Shown one piece after another: positions 46,830 through 58,381 of a stretch of 64,000 bases of DNA. Source of the stretch: Bettongia penicillata ogilbyi. Taxonomy: Eukaryota; Chordata; Mammalia; Diprotodontia; Potoroidae. The DNA is taken from the NCBI GenBank assembly GCA_023548195.1, contig JAJHZJ010000061.1, positions 5,968,373 through 6,032,372 of the forward strand, read 5' to 3'. Under the pieces are notes generated by a model, which was not told where the DNA came from, did no database searches, and worked only from the letters and a program-made list of their open reading frames with translations. Made by a program: the position numbers and the translations under genes. Numbering within the stretch: position 1 is the first letter of the stretch; the number at the start of each line of letters is the position of its first letter.

Positions 46830-46915
46830 AATCTTTGTTGCTTGATGATTATGTAGTTACCCTCGACTGGAAAACATTAAAGATGATCTATTTGCAGTGG
46901 AAGACATCAATAGAG
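46830..46915 (+). CDS. N4BP2L2: N4BP2L2 exon C
   Basis: The acceptor tttttttttacag ends at 46829. The first two bases AA complete GAA (Glu) with the G from exon B; then 28 codons read SLLLDDYVVTLDWKTLKMIY and LQWKTSIE, ending at donor GAG|gtatga (phase 0). Together with the end of exon B this forms a conserved segment, FAFQLVNLFGSPGVPI-E-SLLLDDYVVTLDW, shared with N4BP2 proteins as I remember them. Exon length 86 nt. A (CA)n tract starts 48 nt downstream of the donor. Confidence 0.9.
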
Positions 46916-46961
46916 GTATGATGTTATGCTTTTAAAGAAACCCTTCACTAACTGATACCTT

Positions 46962-46962
<1 letters not shown>

Positions 46963-47039
<77 letters not shown>
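46963..47039. repeat. (CA)38 microsatellite just after exon C
   Basis: Pure ca dinucleotide run from 46963 to 47039, 48 nt from the donor of exon C on the transcribed sense strand. Confidence 0.97.
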
Positions 47040-47041
<2 letters not shown>

Positions 47042-47318
47042 TAACCAAAAATAGCTAGAAGAAAAGTTTAAGAAAACCCCCCTCTATTAAGTTTGGATAG
47101 TAAAGCCTATATCACCGATTAAAGTAGGGAAATATATGGATGTATAATGTGACACTCTGTGTTGTACAACTAGTTAATAAAACAAAATAGTTTTTGTTTG
47201 CTTAGATTTTCTGTAAGCTGAGATCTTTTAAGAAGATTTCTATATTGTGGCTGTCCGAAGCATAGTATTCAGGGACTATCTCTAAAGAAGGGTGTCTCCA
47301 CCAATTTGGACATATATA

Positions 47319-47403
47319 GAGTGTCCCAAAACTCATAGTGTCATTTGAAGCTATTAATTAAGCTACTTAAGCTTAAAACTGCATTGTGACTTTTAGAACA
47401 CCC
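47319..47403. mobile_element. Palindromic mariner-type MITE at a TA target
   Basis: Left end gagtgtcccaaaactcatagtg and right end cattgtgacttttagaacaccc are imperfect reverse complements, with a palindromic centre (taattaagctacttaagctta). TA flanks both ends. About 85 bp, typical of Tc1/mariner miniature elements. Confidence 0.75.
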
Positions 47404-47975
47404 TATATATATATATATCTATGTCTATACCTATATGTATCTGTGTCTACTTATATCTATATCTACATGTCTGTATCTCTATATCGGAATCTACATGTAT
47501 ATCTTTATCTGTATCTATCTCTGTCTACACCTTTATATGTATCCATTTGCATTTATATATCTCTATCACTGTATCTGTCCGTATTTGTCTATATCTCTAT
47601 ATTTATCTATATCTCTTTCTACCTCTATCTATATAGTTCTGTTTCTGTATCTGTCTATATCATGGTGGGGAACCTGTTGCCTTGAGGTCACATGTGGCCT
47701 TCTAGGTCCTTGGGTACAGCCTTTTGATTGATTCCAAGTTTTATAGAACAAATACTTTTATTAAAGGGATTTGTTCTATAGATATCTTCTATATCTGTAT
47801 CTGTATCTATCTCTATGTCTATACCTATATCTGTATCTGTCTGTCTATCACTATATCTCTATCTGTATCTATCTATAGCTATACATCTCTGTCTCTAAAT
47901 CTTTATAAATTATATCCTTATGAATACACATATACATATATTATATTGATATAGATATATAAAAATATGGATATA
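47404..47975. repeat. Long (ATCT/ATAT)-type microsatellite, interrupted
   Basis: Degenerate tatctatatctgtatctctat units at 47404-47662 and again at 47779-47975. The Tyr/Leu/Ser/Ile-rich open frames here are artefacts of the repeat. It borders the mariner MITE on its left and is split by a hAT half-element. Confidence 0.9.
47663..47778 (+). mobile_element. Half of palindromic hAT-type MITE
   Basis: 'ggtggggaacctgttgccttgaggtcacatgtggccttctaggtccttgggtacagccttttgattg' matches one arm of the family seen as a full palindrome at 14244-14386. The other arm is absent; the sequence runs into the microsatellite. Confidence 0.6.
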
Positions 47976-48049
47976 AATATATAGTTTTTTTAGTCCTATT
48001 TCCTTTCTTTCCTTTCCCTGATCAGATTCTCTTTCGGATGTCATATAAA

Positions 48050-48400
48050 CTGGAGAGGCAGTGTGTGGCATACTGAATGAAAGACCAGATTTGAATGACC
48101 TAAATTCAAATTCTACTATGACACCTACTAATTCTGTTAGTATTAAGTAAAGGACTGGACCAGTCCTTTAACCTCCCAATAGGACTAGCAGCTCTTTATG
48201 GCTATAAATAACAGAGGAGTTGATGATACTGTGTAGGTAGAAAGAATTTTCCTACCAATAACTTCCAAACCTGTGAAATTACATATCTTTGCAACTTATA
48301 ATTTTGGAGAGTTAGTTGCCTAAGGCACTGAGAAATTAGGATCACACAGTGTGTGAGAAGGACTTGAACCCAGATCTTTCTGCCTAGCTCTCTATTATTG
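48050..48400. mobile_element. MIR-type SINE fragments, forward then reverse
   Basis: About 48050-48200 is forward and decayed ('gaatgaaagaccagatttgaatgacctaaattcaaattc'). About 48270-48400 is reverse ('ggatcacacagtgtgtgagaaggacttgaacccagatctttc'). Confidence 0.5.
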
Positions 48401-48799
48401 TAGCTATCTATCTATATATAACTAAACTAAAAATTAGATGCATTTTACAGATTCAGAAATCATTCATTAGACTTCAGTGATCCTCTATTGTGATGTCAGG
48501 TGTCACTGATCCATTTATTTTGTCAGGAAATTTCACTGGGATGTGGAAAGACTGAATGGGAAGGTCTCAGAGACCTTATAAGTAAAAATTCTAGAAAATC
48601 CGATACAATTTTGAACCCCAGTGAGGGCTCAGTTAATGTTAAGTGATGATGATGAGAGTACAGGTGAGATTATTCTAAAGGTATGAGCTATTGCCTCTGA
48701 TGTCCTCAACCTATGCCCTTTCTGAAAGCTCATACAACTCTTTATTTGAACCTGCTTTATGTTATTTTTCATGTATTATTTGGTATTATAGTTCTTTGT

Positions 48800-48935
48800 G
48801 TGTGTCATATACCCCCCTGCAGCGCTTTGAACTCCATGAGGACACAAACTATGTCTTATCTAAACTTTGTATGTACCCCCGCATGCAGCGCAATGCTCTG
48901 CACACAGTAGGTGTTCAATAAATGCTTATTTCATT
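48800..48935 (+). mobile_element. L2 3' tail
   Basis: 'actccatgaggacacaaactatgtcttatc', then 'gcaatgctctgcacacagtaggtgttcaataaatgcttatttcattgg' is the L2 end pattern. Confidence 0.65.
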
Positions 48936-49376
48936 GGATTTGTTATTGTTGTTGTATGTTGAATTAAGTGTGTCCATAGGCATGGTTAGCACATCTTGAA
49001 ATCAAAATTATAATAATTGAAGTGTAATGGAACATTGGAAATCTAAAAGCTCAGGATAATAAATGTTTCTATTTTTTCTTGTGTGTGTATGTAAACACTA
49101 TCATGAAATCAGTAGTTTATTCTTCCATTTATTCTGACAAAATACATTTTCTTTTCCTAAAGACCTCTTACAGTTTCTGATCTACTGATGACAATCTGAA
49201 AAACAGCAATATTTTAGCAAGCAAAATTATCATTTTTCATTGTGCTCCACTGGGAAGGTTTTAGTTCCTCTTGGTCCTGCTCCCCTTGGGAGGTCTCTGA
49301 TTTGAAGCTTAATGGCAATGCAAATTGAACACTGAATTCCTTTTCAACATATGCATTTTATCATGATGATTTCTAG

Positions 49377-49422
49377 GAACGGCAGAAGAAGATTAGAAAG
49401 GAAAATGAAAATTCCTTGATTG
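49377..49422 (+). CDS. N4BP2L2: N4BP2L2 exon D (46 nt)
   Basis: The acceptor gatttctag ends at 49376; the exon encodes ERQKKIRKENENSLI and the first base of a codon, ending at donor TTG|gtaagt (phase 1). Short, Lys/Arg/Glu-rich linker following the LDW...WKTSIE segment. It is below normal ORF-detection length, but both splice sites are strong and the phases fit exons C (0) and E (1). Confidence 0.85.
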
Positions 49423-50284
49423 GTAAGTATAGTTTATCCCACAAGACTCTAAACCCAGAAGGAAATAAATGTTAATGTTATTTGGTATTTTAAAAAAGTG
49501 TTATTGCCACACTAGTCTTAAACACTAAAATACAAGAAAATTTAATTTGTTACTATAGCAACCTATATGCTGTTGCAAATGTAAGACTTCCTATAAATTT
49601 AGTTCCTTTTTTTGGACCATAGCAGTGCTGGTACTATTGGGCCTGCATTTATTTTCCTAGTTTTATTGGGTTGAACATATTTTATGATGTTCTCTCAAGA
49701 GTTTGAAGAGGTGGTTTTTTTTTTCCCAGAAGGAAGAGAATTAGGAATGTGGATAATGATTAAGTAAATTTTTTTAAAAGGCCCTAGGAAAATAGGTTAA
49801 AAATGTAGAAAAGCTCATGTTCACATGAGAATATATTCTACATTTGATATCAAGGGGATGTTAAATAAACACATTACACATTTGTTTGAATGCCAATTGT
49901 TGAAATAAACACAGCTGTCTTTATTCCGTATGCACAGAACTACAGGACTGCTTCTGATAAGAAAATTATGTACTGTATATATACCATATGTTATCTTCAG
50001 TCACTTTAAAACTAATTTATTTAAGTTAACTTATTTCTCAAATCGTACTGTATGCCCATTCTTCATTTATAATTATATATTTAGCTGTTTAAAAAAAAAG
50101 ACTTAAGGTTCTTAGAAGAGGAATGCAGTACTTAGAGGAGGAGGGAAGAGTTAAGTCATTTGAGAAAAAAGCTTAGAAATTTGAGGCCATTTGGGAATAT
50201 GGGCTATACTTTATATGGCAAAAGATAAGAGGTTGTGGGGGAATTGTTGGGAAGATGAGCAAAGAAATTATGGGAGTTGGGGAA

Positions 50285-50560
50285 GAGAGGAAGATCAATC
50301 AATCAACAGCCAATAAACATTTATTAGGTGCCTACTATGGCCAGGCACTGTGCTAAATTCTGGGAATACATAAAGAAGCAAAAGACAGCCTCTGCCCTCA
50401 AGGAGCTTACAATTTAATGGGGGAAACACCATGCAAACAAATATATACAATGCAAGCTATATGAGGATAAATAGGAAGCAATTAACAGAGGCAAAACACT
50501 GGAATTAAGAGGTGTTGGGGAAAGATATTTCATTTGGGATTTAAAAAGAAATAATTTTAA
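50285..50560 (-). mobile_element. L2 3' end (minus strand)
   Basis: 'atcaatcaatcaacagccaataaacatttattaggtgcctactatggccaggcactgtgctaaattctggg' and 'ctgccctcaaggagcttacaatttaatggggg', followed by the upstream part through 50550, in reverse L2 order. Confidence 0.72.
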
Positions 50561-51296
50561 GGTGCAGCGAAGACTGCTAGGAGGACACAACAGAGGGCCA
50601 GTTCAGAGAAATAAGGTTGAGTAAGATGTGAGTTACAGAATGTTGAAAAATGTTGAAAAAAGACAATTTTGAAGATACTAAGGACAGAAAGAGGAAGACT
50701 AAGATTAACAAGAGAACAAATAGAAATTCTAAGAAGCAGCTAGTTAGAAAAGCCAGCTTCCATTGTTTTCTATCCAAAAGCCCAACCTGCCACAAAGTTC
50801 TCCTACTGTCAGAGTTCTCTTTTTGCATGTTAAGACATTATCTCTATATCTATGGTTTTAAAAAAAGCATATACATTATGTGCTTATTAATACATATATA
50901 ATGTAAACCTACAATTAATAAATTTATATCACTATAAATTAATAATATGATTATATTATTATAAATTATTTGCTAATTATTATATTTGAATTTAGCACAT
51001 CTACAAAAACATTTGTCATACTAACTTGCTGAGTGCTGAAGGAATGGCCACTGAAGTGGTAAACCCTATTTGGATGGAAGAGGTATCTAAGGATCTGGGG
51101 AAGGAGCATTCATGGCAAAGGCACTTCTTGGTTTGGGGAAGGTAGTTGAAGACAACTACATCTGTAGGTCAGGGGAGGTTGGGAGACATTGTGAGGACAC
51201 TGGGTGCCTAAAGTGGAGTACCAAAGATAAATTTTGCCTGCTTTACAATTTTTGCCTAGGGCTAACCCTAAATTATAGTTTTTTTTTTCCTTGTAG

Positions 51297-51454
51297 TAGG
51301 TGTGACTAGCTTTCATGATACTGAGAAACCTGATCAAGAAAGTCAAGGATATTTTAAAACACTTTCTGAAACAAGCTTTTCCAAAGTTGACATAAAGAAC
51401 AATTTCCAGGCCAATACAAGTCCTATTTTGGATACTACATCCAGCCATCCTTGA
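51297..51454 (+). CDS. N4BP2L2: N4BP2L2 exon E with long-isoform stop
   Basis: The acceptor ttttttttccttgtag ends at 51296. With the G of exon D the frame reads VGVTSFHDTEKPDQESQGYF, then KTLSETSFSKVDIKNN, to TGA at 51452-51454. The tail is Ser/Thr/Asp/Lys-rich and shows no domain. Because the acceptor reads TAGTAG, the exon could also start at 51300, which drops one Val. A GT donor (GAAAG|gtaata) follows at 51491/51492, so the exon may not be the last; an AATAAA is at 51466-51471. N4BP2 ends in an Smr domain, but none is seen here. Confidence 0.75.
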
Positions 51455-51465
51455 AGAGTTATTTG

Positions 51466-51471
51466 AATAAA
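51466..51471 (+). terminator. Candidate poly(A) signal AATAAA
   Basis: AATAAA lies 12 nt after the long-isoform stop. It is unusually close to the stop; a later signal or a further 3' UTR exon is possible. Confidence 0.3.
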
Positions 51472-51654
51472 ACACCTCGTCAAAGAGAAAGGTAATATTT
51501 TGAAAATGTTTTGTTTTACTAGCCTCTAAATCCCCAAATATTTATCAAAACCAATAATTTCTCTTTTAAAGAAGGAAATAGAAAAAAAGAAGGAAAAAGA
51601 ATTGATAGGCTATGTAGTATATGAAAGGGTTTGAAAATTAAGAGGATAATTACA

Positions 51655-52200
51655 GAATCACAAAATTTTAGAGTTGGAAAGTCTTTCAGCTGCCACCCAG
51701 TTCCAACCCTACCTGAAAGGAATCCCTACCATTCCACACTCAAAAAAGTGATTGTCCAGCCTCTGCCGGAAGAGCTCCAGTGATAGATAACCCATTGCTA
51801 CCTGAAATAGCCTCATCTACTTGTATATAGCTCTAACTGGTAGAATATTTTTCCTGATATCAAGCCTCAGTTTGGCTGTCGGTGTTTCCCACCCATGGCT
51901 CCTAGTCCTACCCCTGGAGTCAAACAAAGAATAAATCCAGTCCTTCTGCCTTTTGATAGACTTTCATATCCTTGAACAAGGCTATCATGGCCTCCCCCAG
52001 TCTTCTCTACTCCAGGCTAAACATCTGTAATTACTCCATCTGGTCCCCATCTGGCATGGACTTAAAGCCCTTCCAAGTTGCCCTTGAGCATTTTTCCACT
52101 TATCAGGGTCCTTCTCAAATTATGATGCCCAGAACTTAACACACAGTACTTCAGATGTAGTGTGGCCAAAATATACAATGTACAGATGATACCTACTTAT
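51655..52200 (-). mobile_element. CR1/L3 LINE 3' end (minus strand)
   Basis: 'cacaaaattttagagttggaaagtc...cagttccaaccc', 'tagaatatttttcctgatatcaagcctcag' and 'atcatggcctcccccagtcttctctactccaggctaaacatc' are the reverse complement of CR1/L3 3' ends ('ttcagcctggagaagagaag...'). Compare the forward copy at 60530-61140. Confidence 0.7.
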
Positions 52201-53449
52201 CCCTGTGTAGTGCAAACTCTAGAGCTCCCTCCCCATCCCACACCTGGACTAGCAGGGCAGGTCCCCAGAGAAAAGCTACTGCTCTGGACTTGGAGTGGTT
52301 ATTTCTAGTATTATTATTCACAAATCCCCATCTTATGCTTCTCTCCACTATTTATTGACCAGTTAACTGTAGCTACTTAGCTTTTACAAAGGGATATTTA
52401 CTAGGAAAATATAGCAAGGACCAAATTACAAAAGTTTGCAGACTAAGCCACCTCAGTCTCTGTGGAGGTTGGGCTCAAATTTAAAATGGTTGTTACAGAA
52501 CATTCCTCCATCAAGTTTACTTCAAGGTGTAGCATAAATAGGTCTGTGGGTAGACTGACTTGAATTGAATTAGGAGAGCCTATTATTAAATTTTCAGCAT
52601 GAGCATTTATTCCTCAGAAATCAACAAATGATGCAAAGCAGGACTTATTTTTATTAATTGTCTGGACTTAAGAAAGAAGTGGATAAAATGTTGATAATAC
52701 ATATTAAATTTAAAAGTATCTTGTGCATACTTTTTTTTTTGGAGAACTGTTTATTAACATTTACCTGCAAATCCCTGGGTATAGCTGATAGAAGCATTGT
52801 TCCTGTGTAGAGATAGGACATGGTGTTTTTTGGCTGGGTTGATTTATTGCTGAGTTTAATCAAACAGATCCCTCTGGGATGACTTCTCACTGCACTTGCT
52901 ATTGGTAGATTTTTCTATGGACTCCAGTTGCTGGACCTTTCCTGGTTCTTCTCAACTTTTGAAACCCACAAGATCATAACCTCATATGTTCTATCTCTGA
53001 CACCCATTCACCTAAGAAATACACAGACAAAAGAGGTATCAGGCATGCATTCACAACCACATGGTAGCCAGATAGGGAGATAAGGAAGTTTCCAGGGCCA
53101 CGTCTACTGCTGCTACCTCTGCCCATATTTGGAGGCTTATTTACAACAGTTCTAGCCTAATTTACTACTAGAGAAAAGGGAGAGATTTTATCATTCAAGC
53201 CTTTTGTGTGCATACTGGTTCAATAGTCATTTGTTTTAGCTCAATGGTCAACTTAATTTAAGTCTTTTCTTCATCGTCCAGCAATAGATGACAATCAGAG
53301 AATGCTTGTATCTGCTCTGAAACAAAGGGAAAGGACTCTCCATCACATAATTAGGCTCACCAAGTCACCAGATGGGTATGCAGCAAGCACAGAACATTGA
53401 GCATGCTCCAAAGACTGAGCTTTCATTGGCCATTCCAGTGAATGTTTTC
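52201..53449. other. 3' flank, nothing recognised
   Basis: No coding or repeat landmark was recognised in this 1.2-kb stretch lying between pieces of reverse CR1/L3. Confidence 0.4.
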
Positions 53450-53884
53450 TCCATTACACCTGGAAGTCATGCTTCTCTTAACACAAGATCACATTAGCTT
53501 TTCTTAGATACCACATCACATTGCCAATTCATATTCAACTTATAGCTCACGGAAAACCTCAGATCCTTTTCAGACAAAATACAGTCTAGTCCTGACTCTT
53601 CCCTATTGTACTTGTGAAAAAAATTAATTTTTTTAAACCCTTCTGTAAGACTTCACATTGACACCTATTGAGTTTCATCTTATTAGACTCAGCCCAATGC
53701 TTTAGCCCACCAGAATATCTTTGAATCCCCCTGAATTGCCAGCCACTGTCCCTTCTACCCCAGCTTTGTGTCATCTGCACATTTGATAAGCATACTCTCT
53801 CTCCACAGGTCCAGAGTCAGATTGCTATATCCAAGTCCTACAGTAAAATATTGTCTATCCCTCCTTCTATTTAAGTATAAAAAG

Positions 53885-54150
53885 TAAAAATAATAGTAAT
53901 CAGCATTTCTATAGCATCTACTATGTATGAGGCACTATGCTAAGTAGTTTACAAATATTATCTCATTTCATCCTGAAAACAACCCTGGGAGGCAGATGCT
54001 ATATATGATATCCCCATTTTACAGTTAAAGAAACCAAGGCAAATCAAGGTTAAGTGACTTGCTCAAGGTTACATAAGTAGTCATTGTCTGAAGCTTGATT
54101 TGAACTCTGGTCTTTCTGACTTCAGACTCTGTTGCATCACCTGATTACCT
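53885..54150 (-). mobile_element. MIR-type SINE (minus strand)
   Basis: 'atagcatctactatgtatgaggcactatgctaagtagtttacaaatattatctcatttcatcc', 'gttaagtgacttgctcaaggttac', 'tttgaactctggtctttctgacttcagac' give a near-complete reverse copy. Confidence 0.78.
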
Positions 54151-55334
54151 CAAATAAATCCCCCAAATATGAAAAATTTATATCCCCCCAAAGAAATGAA
54201 AAGTAATTGACCAATTTACAAAAGAATTTAGTCTATGATTTCTTTCTCTATAGAGTTCCCTTTTTATATCTAACACCCAAGGAATACATCTTTCCCATAA
54301 AGCAAAGGGCTTAAAAATGCAAGGAACCAATTGCTCATTGCTGAGGGGGTATGTGACTTACTCAGGTGCTGAATTGAGTCAAACCACTCTGCCCAGGTGT
54401 ACACACACTTATCTGTGGGTTTTCTTGGTATTAGTTCTTGTAATTCTCATGCGTGTATTTTTTCTTTCCAGCTTCATTAGACACTTCTTCAGAGCTGAGA
54501 CCATGTCTGGACTTTCTGTTCCTCATTTTCATTTGGGCTAAAGTTTAATCTAACTGAAGATTGTCTTTCTTCATTAATAATGCTTTCTAAATGGCTTTAT
54601 TTCCTTCCATTTAAGAAAGAAAAAAGTAAAAAAAAAAGCCACAGGGCTAGATTGCAAGCTTAATTATAAAAATTATCAGTGCAATATGGCAGCCCAAGAA
54701 AGTAAATTGTTCTTAGGTTGCATGAACAGTGGCAATCTCCGTGGCCAAACATATCTGGAGTGCTGTGTGTATAGTTCTGCGTGACATGTTTTGTGAAGGG
54801 TATTGATAAGAAGCTGGAAAGCATTGGTGAAATTGTGACCAGGATGGTCAGGGGCCTCAAGATCATGCCACCTTTATATTTCATCTCTCTGGATTCTGAC
54901 CCTTGTTCCAGCTGGCAGAGCTATTTCAGGAGGCAGCATGATTCATCCAACATATTAGCCATCTTCCTCCAATTCGTGTTCACTGCAGATTTCATAAGCA
55001 TGCAGTCTTTGTCTTCATATTAGTCACTCATAAAAATGTTCAGTAGGATAGGACTGAGGACTGAGCCTTGTCTTGATCATTCTTTTGGTTCTCTCATTAA
55101 AGCAGTTATGAGTCCACCTAATTATATTATAGTCCTGTTCTTATCTCTCCATCTTGTCAAAAACATACATGGGCCTTTTTCAAATGCTTCACTACAATTG
55201 AATTAATCTATGTATATGTTACTTCTTTGATCTTTCAGTCTGGTAACTGTCTTGGGAGGAAATGAGGTGATAGATGCCCTGTTCAGACACTGTCTAGAAC
55301 ATTCAGTTCAGGGTGCTATATTTTAGGAAGAATG

Positions 55335-55500
55335 TTCACAGGTTGGAGAGAGTGTGGAATCATGAATAAATACCTTATCTCAAAACCAGAAACACTTGGA
55401 TTCAAGTCCCACTTCTGACACATACTGGTTTTGTGACTCTGGACAAATTGCTTAATCTCTCAGTAATTTGAACAACTCCCTAAGATTACAAATTACAGAG
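55335..55500 (+). mobile_element. MIR-type SINE fragment
   Basis: 'ggattcaagtcccacttctgacacatactggttttgtgactctggacaaattgcttaatctctcag' is a forward MIR core. Confidence 0.65.
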
Positions 55501-55729
55501 ATGGGACTGACCTGCAGTAGCAGAGTGAGTTTCCCCTATACCAATACTATACCAATACTTCCCTATACTGAGAATTCCCTATACCAGGGAAGTTATAGGC
55601 CCAGTCCCTATACCCTATCTTGTTGACAAATTAAACCATGTCCATTCGGGAAGGGGCAGTGGTGATCAGAATAGAAATAGGAAAGAGAAAATTTGGCATG
55701 GGTCTGTGGACATGAAAGTTATCTTCACA

Positions 55730-55935
55730 TAATTTGTTCTACTTGGCCCCAGTGGGCAGAAATAGAATAGTGGATGGAAGACACAGGGAAGCAGATTAAG
55801 GAGAGATTTCCCCTTGCCACAGGGCATTAAACAGAGACTAGATGACTCCTTTTGGGAAATGTTATAGAGAGAATTCATATTCAGATACATTTTGAACTCC
55901 AATATCCCTTCCAACTCTGAGATTCTGTGACATAC
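55730..55935 (+). mobile_element. CR1/L3 3' end (plus strand)
   Basis: 'tggccccagtgggcagaaatagaa', 'agagactagatgactcctttt', and the end 'cccttccaactctgagattctgtgac' are the forward CR1/L3 tail, in the opposite orientation to the surrounding pieces. Confidence 0.65.
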
Positions 55936-56224
55936 AATGAATCTGGTAGGGTTGGGTTTTTTTTTAGTGAACCTATTCATCATGCTTAGTGATTACTACA
56001 TCTCTTTATATATGTTCACAAACCATCTGTGTAGTAATCTGTTCAGAAATTTTGTTGGGGTTGGGCATTAGATTCATAGGTATATAATTTGAGCAATCTA
56101 TTTGCCTACGTTATTGAAAACAGGACCATATTTGCCCATTTCTAGCCTAGAGTACTTCTCTTGTCTCCACAGTTTCTCAAAGATCACTGACAGCAGTTCA
56201 GCAATCATGAGTTTTTTAGGGTCT

Positions 56225-56470
56225 CAATTTTCTTCATCTTTAAAATGATTGGGTAGGATTAAATGTTTCCCTAAAGTCTTCAGTCTAAATTCTGTGCATC
56301 TGGCATGGGTCCGAGACCTCTGCCTACTATTGTTTAGTCACCTGACTTTAGATAGGCCACCTCTCTGGGCCTCCGTTTTCTCACCTATGACAGAGGAAGA
56401 ACTGTATGTGCCCTGCCTCTCACAAGACTGTAGACTGTGAAGGTCAAATGAGGTCCTGAATGTGAAGGTA
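56225..56470 (+). mobile_element. MIR-type SINE fragments
   Basis: 'caattttcttcatctttaaaatgattggg' and then 'tcacctgactttagataggccacctctctgggcctccgttttctcacctatgac' show one or two decayed forward MIR copies. Confidence 0.5.
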
Positions 56471-56499
56471 CTTTTACTGTTATTACTGTTAACACTTTA

Positions 56500-56680
56500 G
56501 GATTACACACATGTAATTCAGTCAATAAGCATTTATTAAGCTCCTACTCGCCAGGCGCTGTGCTAAGCCCTGGGGATAGAAATATAAATAAAAGCAAAGA
56601 CATCCCGGCCCCTAGGAATTCACAATCTAATTAGGAAAGACCAATTCCTGCTCTTAAGGAATTTACAATCTATTTGGGAA
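56500..56680 (-). mobile_element. L2 3' end (minus strand)
   Basis: 'attcagtcaataagcatttattaagctcctactcgccaggcgctgtgctaagccctggggatag' and 'ctcttaaggaatttacaatctatttggg' are reverse L2. Confidence 0.7.
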
Positions 56681-57079
56681 AGGCACCAGAAGGAGCTGAA
56701 AAAGGAAGATAGGAGGAAGGAAGCCCACACTGGGCAGGGCCTGGGGGAGGCTGAGATTGGTGGATCTTTTGAGTTCCAGAATTCTGAGCTACAGCAGGGC
56801 CAAAAGCAAAAAGGTGTTCACAGAGTTTGGCACAAATATGATGAACCCTGGGAGCTGCCTAAAAACAGGCTAACTTGCCAAAGTCAGAAAAAAGAAAAGA
56901 GAGAAAAATTTCCTGTGTTGATGAGCAGTGGGATTTGGCCCATGGGTGACCACAGCAGTTCCAACCCAGGTGAGATAAGGAGACCTAGTTTCAAAAAACA
57001 AACCACTCCAAACAAAAACCACTACGACTGATTTAAGTCCTTAAAGTCTTTCGTTAAAATGCAAATATATTCTCTTTAG

Positions 57080-57770
57080 GGTACTGGGGCTTATTCCTTA
57101 CTCTCTCCCGATATCTCATCAGTTGCTATTTCTGCCTCTATAACATCTCTAGATTGTTTTCATACAAACACCATCCTAATTGAGGCACTTACCACTCTCT
57201 TGCACAAACTGCTACAGTGACTTTTTATTATTCTTCTAACCTCTGATTTCTCCCTACTCCAATCTATCTTGTACATGGTTCCCAAAGTGATTTCCTTAAG
57301 CACAGATCCATCCATGCCCTTTTCCTACTCAAAAAATTTCGGTGGCTCCCTATTGCCTCTAGGATAAAATAAAAACTCCTCTGTTTGGCTTTCTAAGCCC
57401 TCCATAACCTGGTAAACCTATCTCTCCCATCTCATTATATATTACTCCTGTTCCCATACTCAGAAACTGCATTTCTTCCAGTTCCTCACACAGGGGCACT
57501 CCATCTCCTGTCTTAGAGACTTTGTTCTAACCATCCTGCAATTGCTCCTGATCCCACCCCACACACACACACACCGCCCCTACCCCAACCTCCATCGCCC
57601 TTCCTTCCTAAATGCCTCTTTTTCATTGTGTATGTAGATCTATGGACAGTCCCTGTCTGAGAGAATGTAAAGTCCTTCAAAGCACAGATTATCTTATTCT
57701 TTGTATTTGTATCCCAAGTGTATAACATACAGTAAGAGCCTAATAAATGTTTGTCAACTGATGGGACATT
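57080..57770 (+). mobile_element. L2 LINE 3' region
   Basis: 'ctccctattgcctctaggataaaataaaaactcctctgtttggctttctaagccctccataacctgg' and 'cactccatctcctgtctt', with tail 'taagagcctaataaatgtttgtcaactgatggg', in forward L2 order. An internal (ca)n run is near 57560. Confidence 0.78.
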
Positions 57771-58381
57771 TAGTTTTGTGGAAAATGCTTTTTAAGTCCT
57801 AAAGCATTAGATAAAAGTAATTGAGGTTACCCTAATTACCGTAGGAGTCATCCAGGATAAGTGATTTGTACTCACTCTGAATGAGCTGTCTCCCCCTTAC
57901 ATGGTTTAGGTTCCAGTTTCCTCTCAGTTTTTGTTTCACCCTTTTCATTCAGAAGTTAATTTACTTTTGATAAAAGAATATGGAAACAAAATGGGAACTA
58001 ATTAGTTCTGTTCTGTCTTGGTCATCCATTAACATTGTCCATGGACCTAAAACATCTTTTTCCTGGATATGGTTAAAAAAAAAAAGCAAACCCCAACACA
58101 GCTCCTTTACTTGTCTGCAGTATTTTTTCATAAGCCTCAGTTCATTATTAACTTTGTTCTTCTGGACATTATTTTTACTGGTTCATGCCACACCCTTTGT
58201 TGTGTACTCCTACTCTTAGTTATGTGTCCTTTTAAAATATGAGCTTATCAGAGAGCTCTCTGTAGCTAGATGAATTTAATTAGATGCTTACTCTTTTCTT
58301 CATTGGAATCATTCTACACTGTGTTGACAGAATTTTACTTCTGAGTGTTAACAGGCTCAATGGGGTGCTCATGAAAGACAT

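Larger units (their letters stand above)
53450..56200 (-). mobile_element. CR1/L3 fragments (minus strand), broken by MIRs
   Basis: Three pieces. About 53470-53830 ('cagctttgtgtcatctgcacatttgataagcatactct'). About 54800-55260 ('gctatttcaggaggcagcatgattcatcc', 'actcataaaaatgttcagtaggataggactgaggactgagcctt', 'ttaaagcagttatgagtccacctaattatatt'). About 56020-56200 ('aaacaggaccatatttgcccatttctagcctagagtacttctcttgtctcc...tctcaaagatcactgacag'). They follow reverse CR1/L3 order and may be one old element together with 51655-52200. The MIRs at 53885-54150 and 55335-55500 interrupt it. Confidence 0.6.

Noticed and set aside
46963..47039. CRISPR-like or satellite array
   Set aside because: Pure dinucleotide repeat without spacers; the genome is mammalian.
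47386..47731. 98-99-codon open frames rich in Tyr, Leu, Ile and Ser
   Set aside because: They are straight translations of the tatctatatctg microsatellite in three frames.
51655..56200. Additional N4BP2L2 or N4BP2L1 exons in the 3' flank
   Set aside because: No frame with both splice sites and family similarity was seen; the sequence is accounted for largely by CR1/L3 and MIR pieces.
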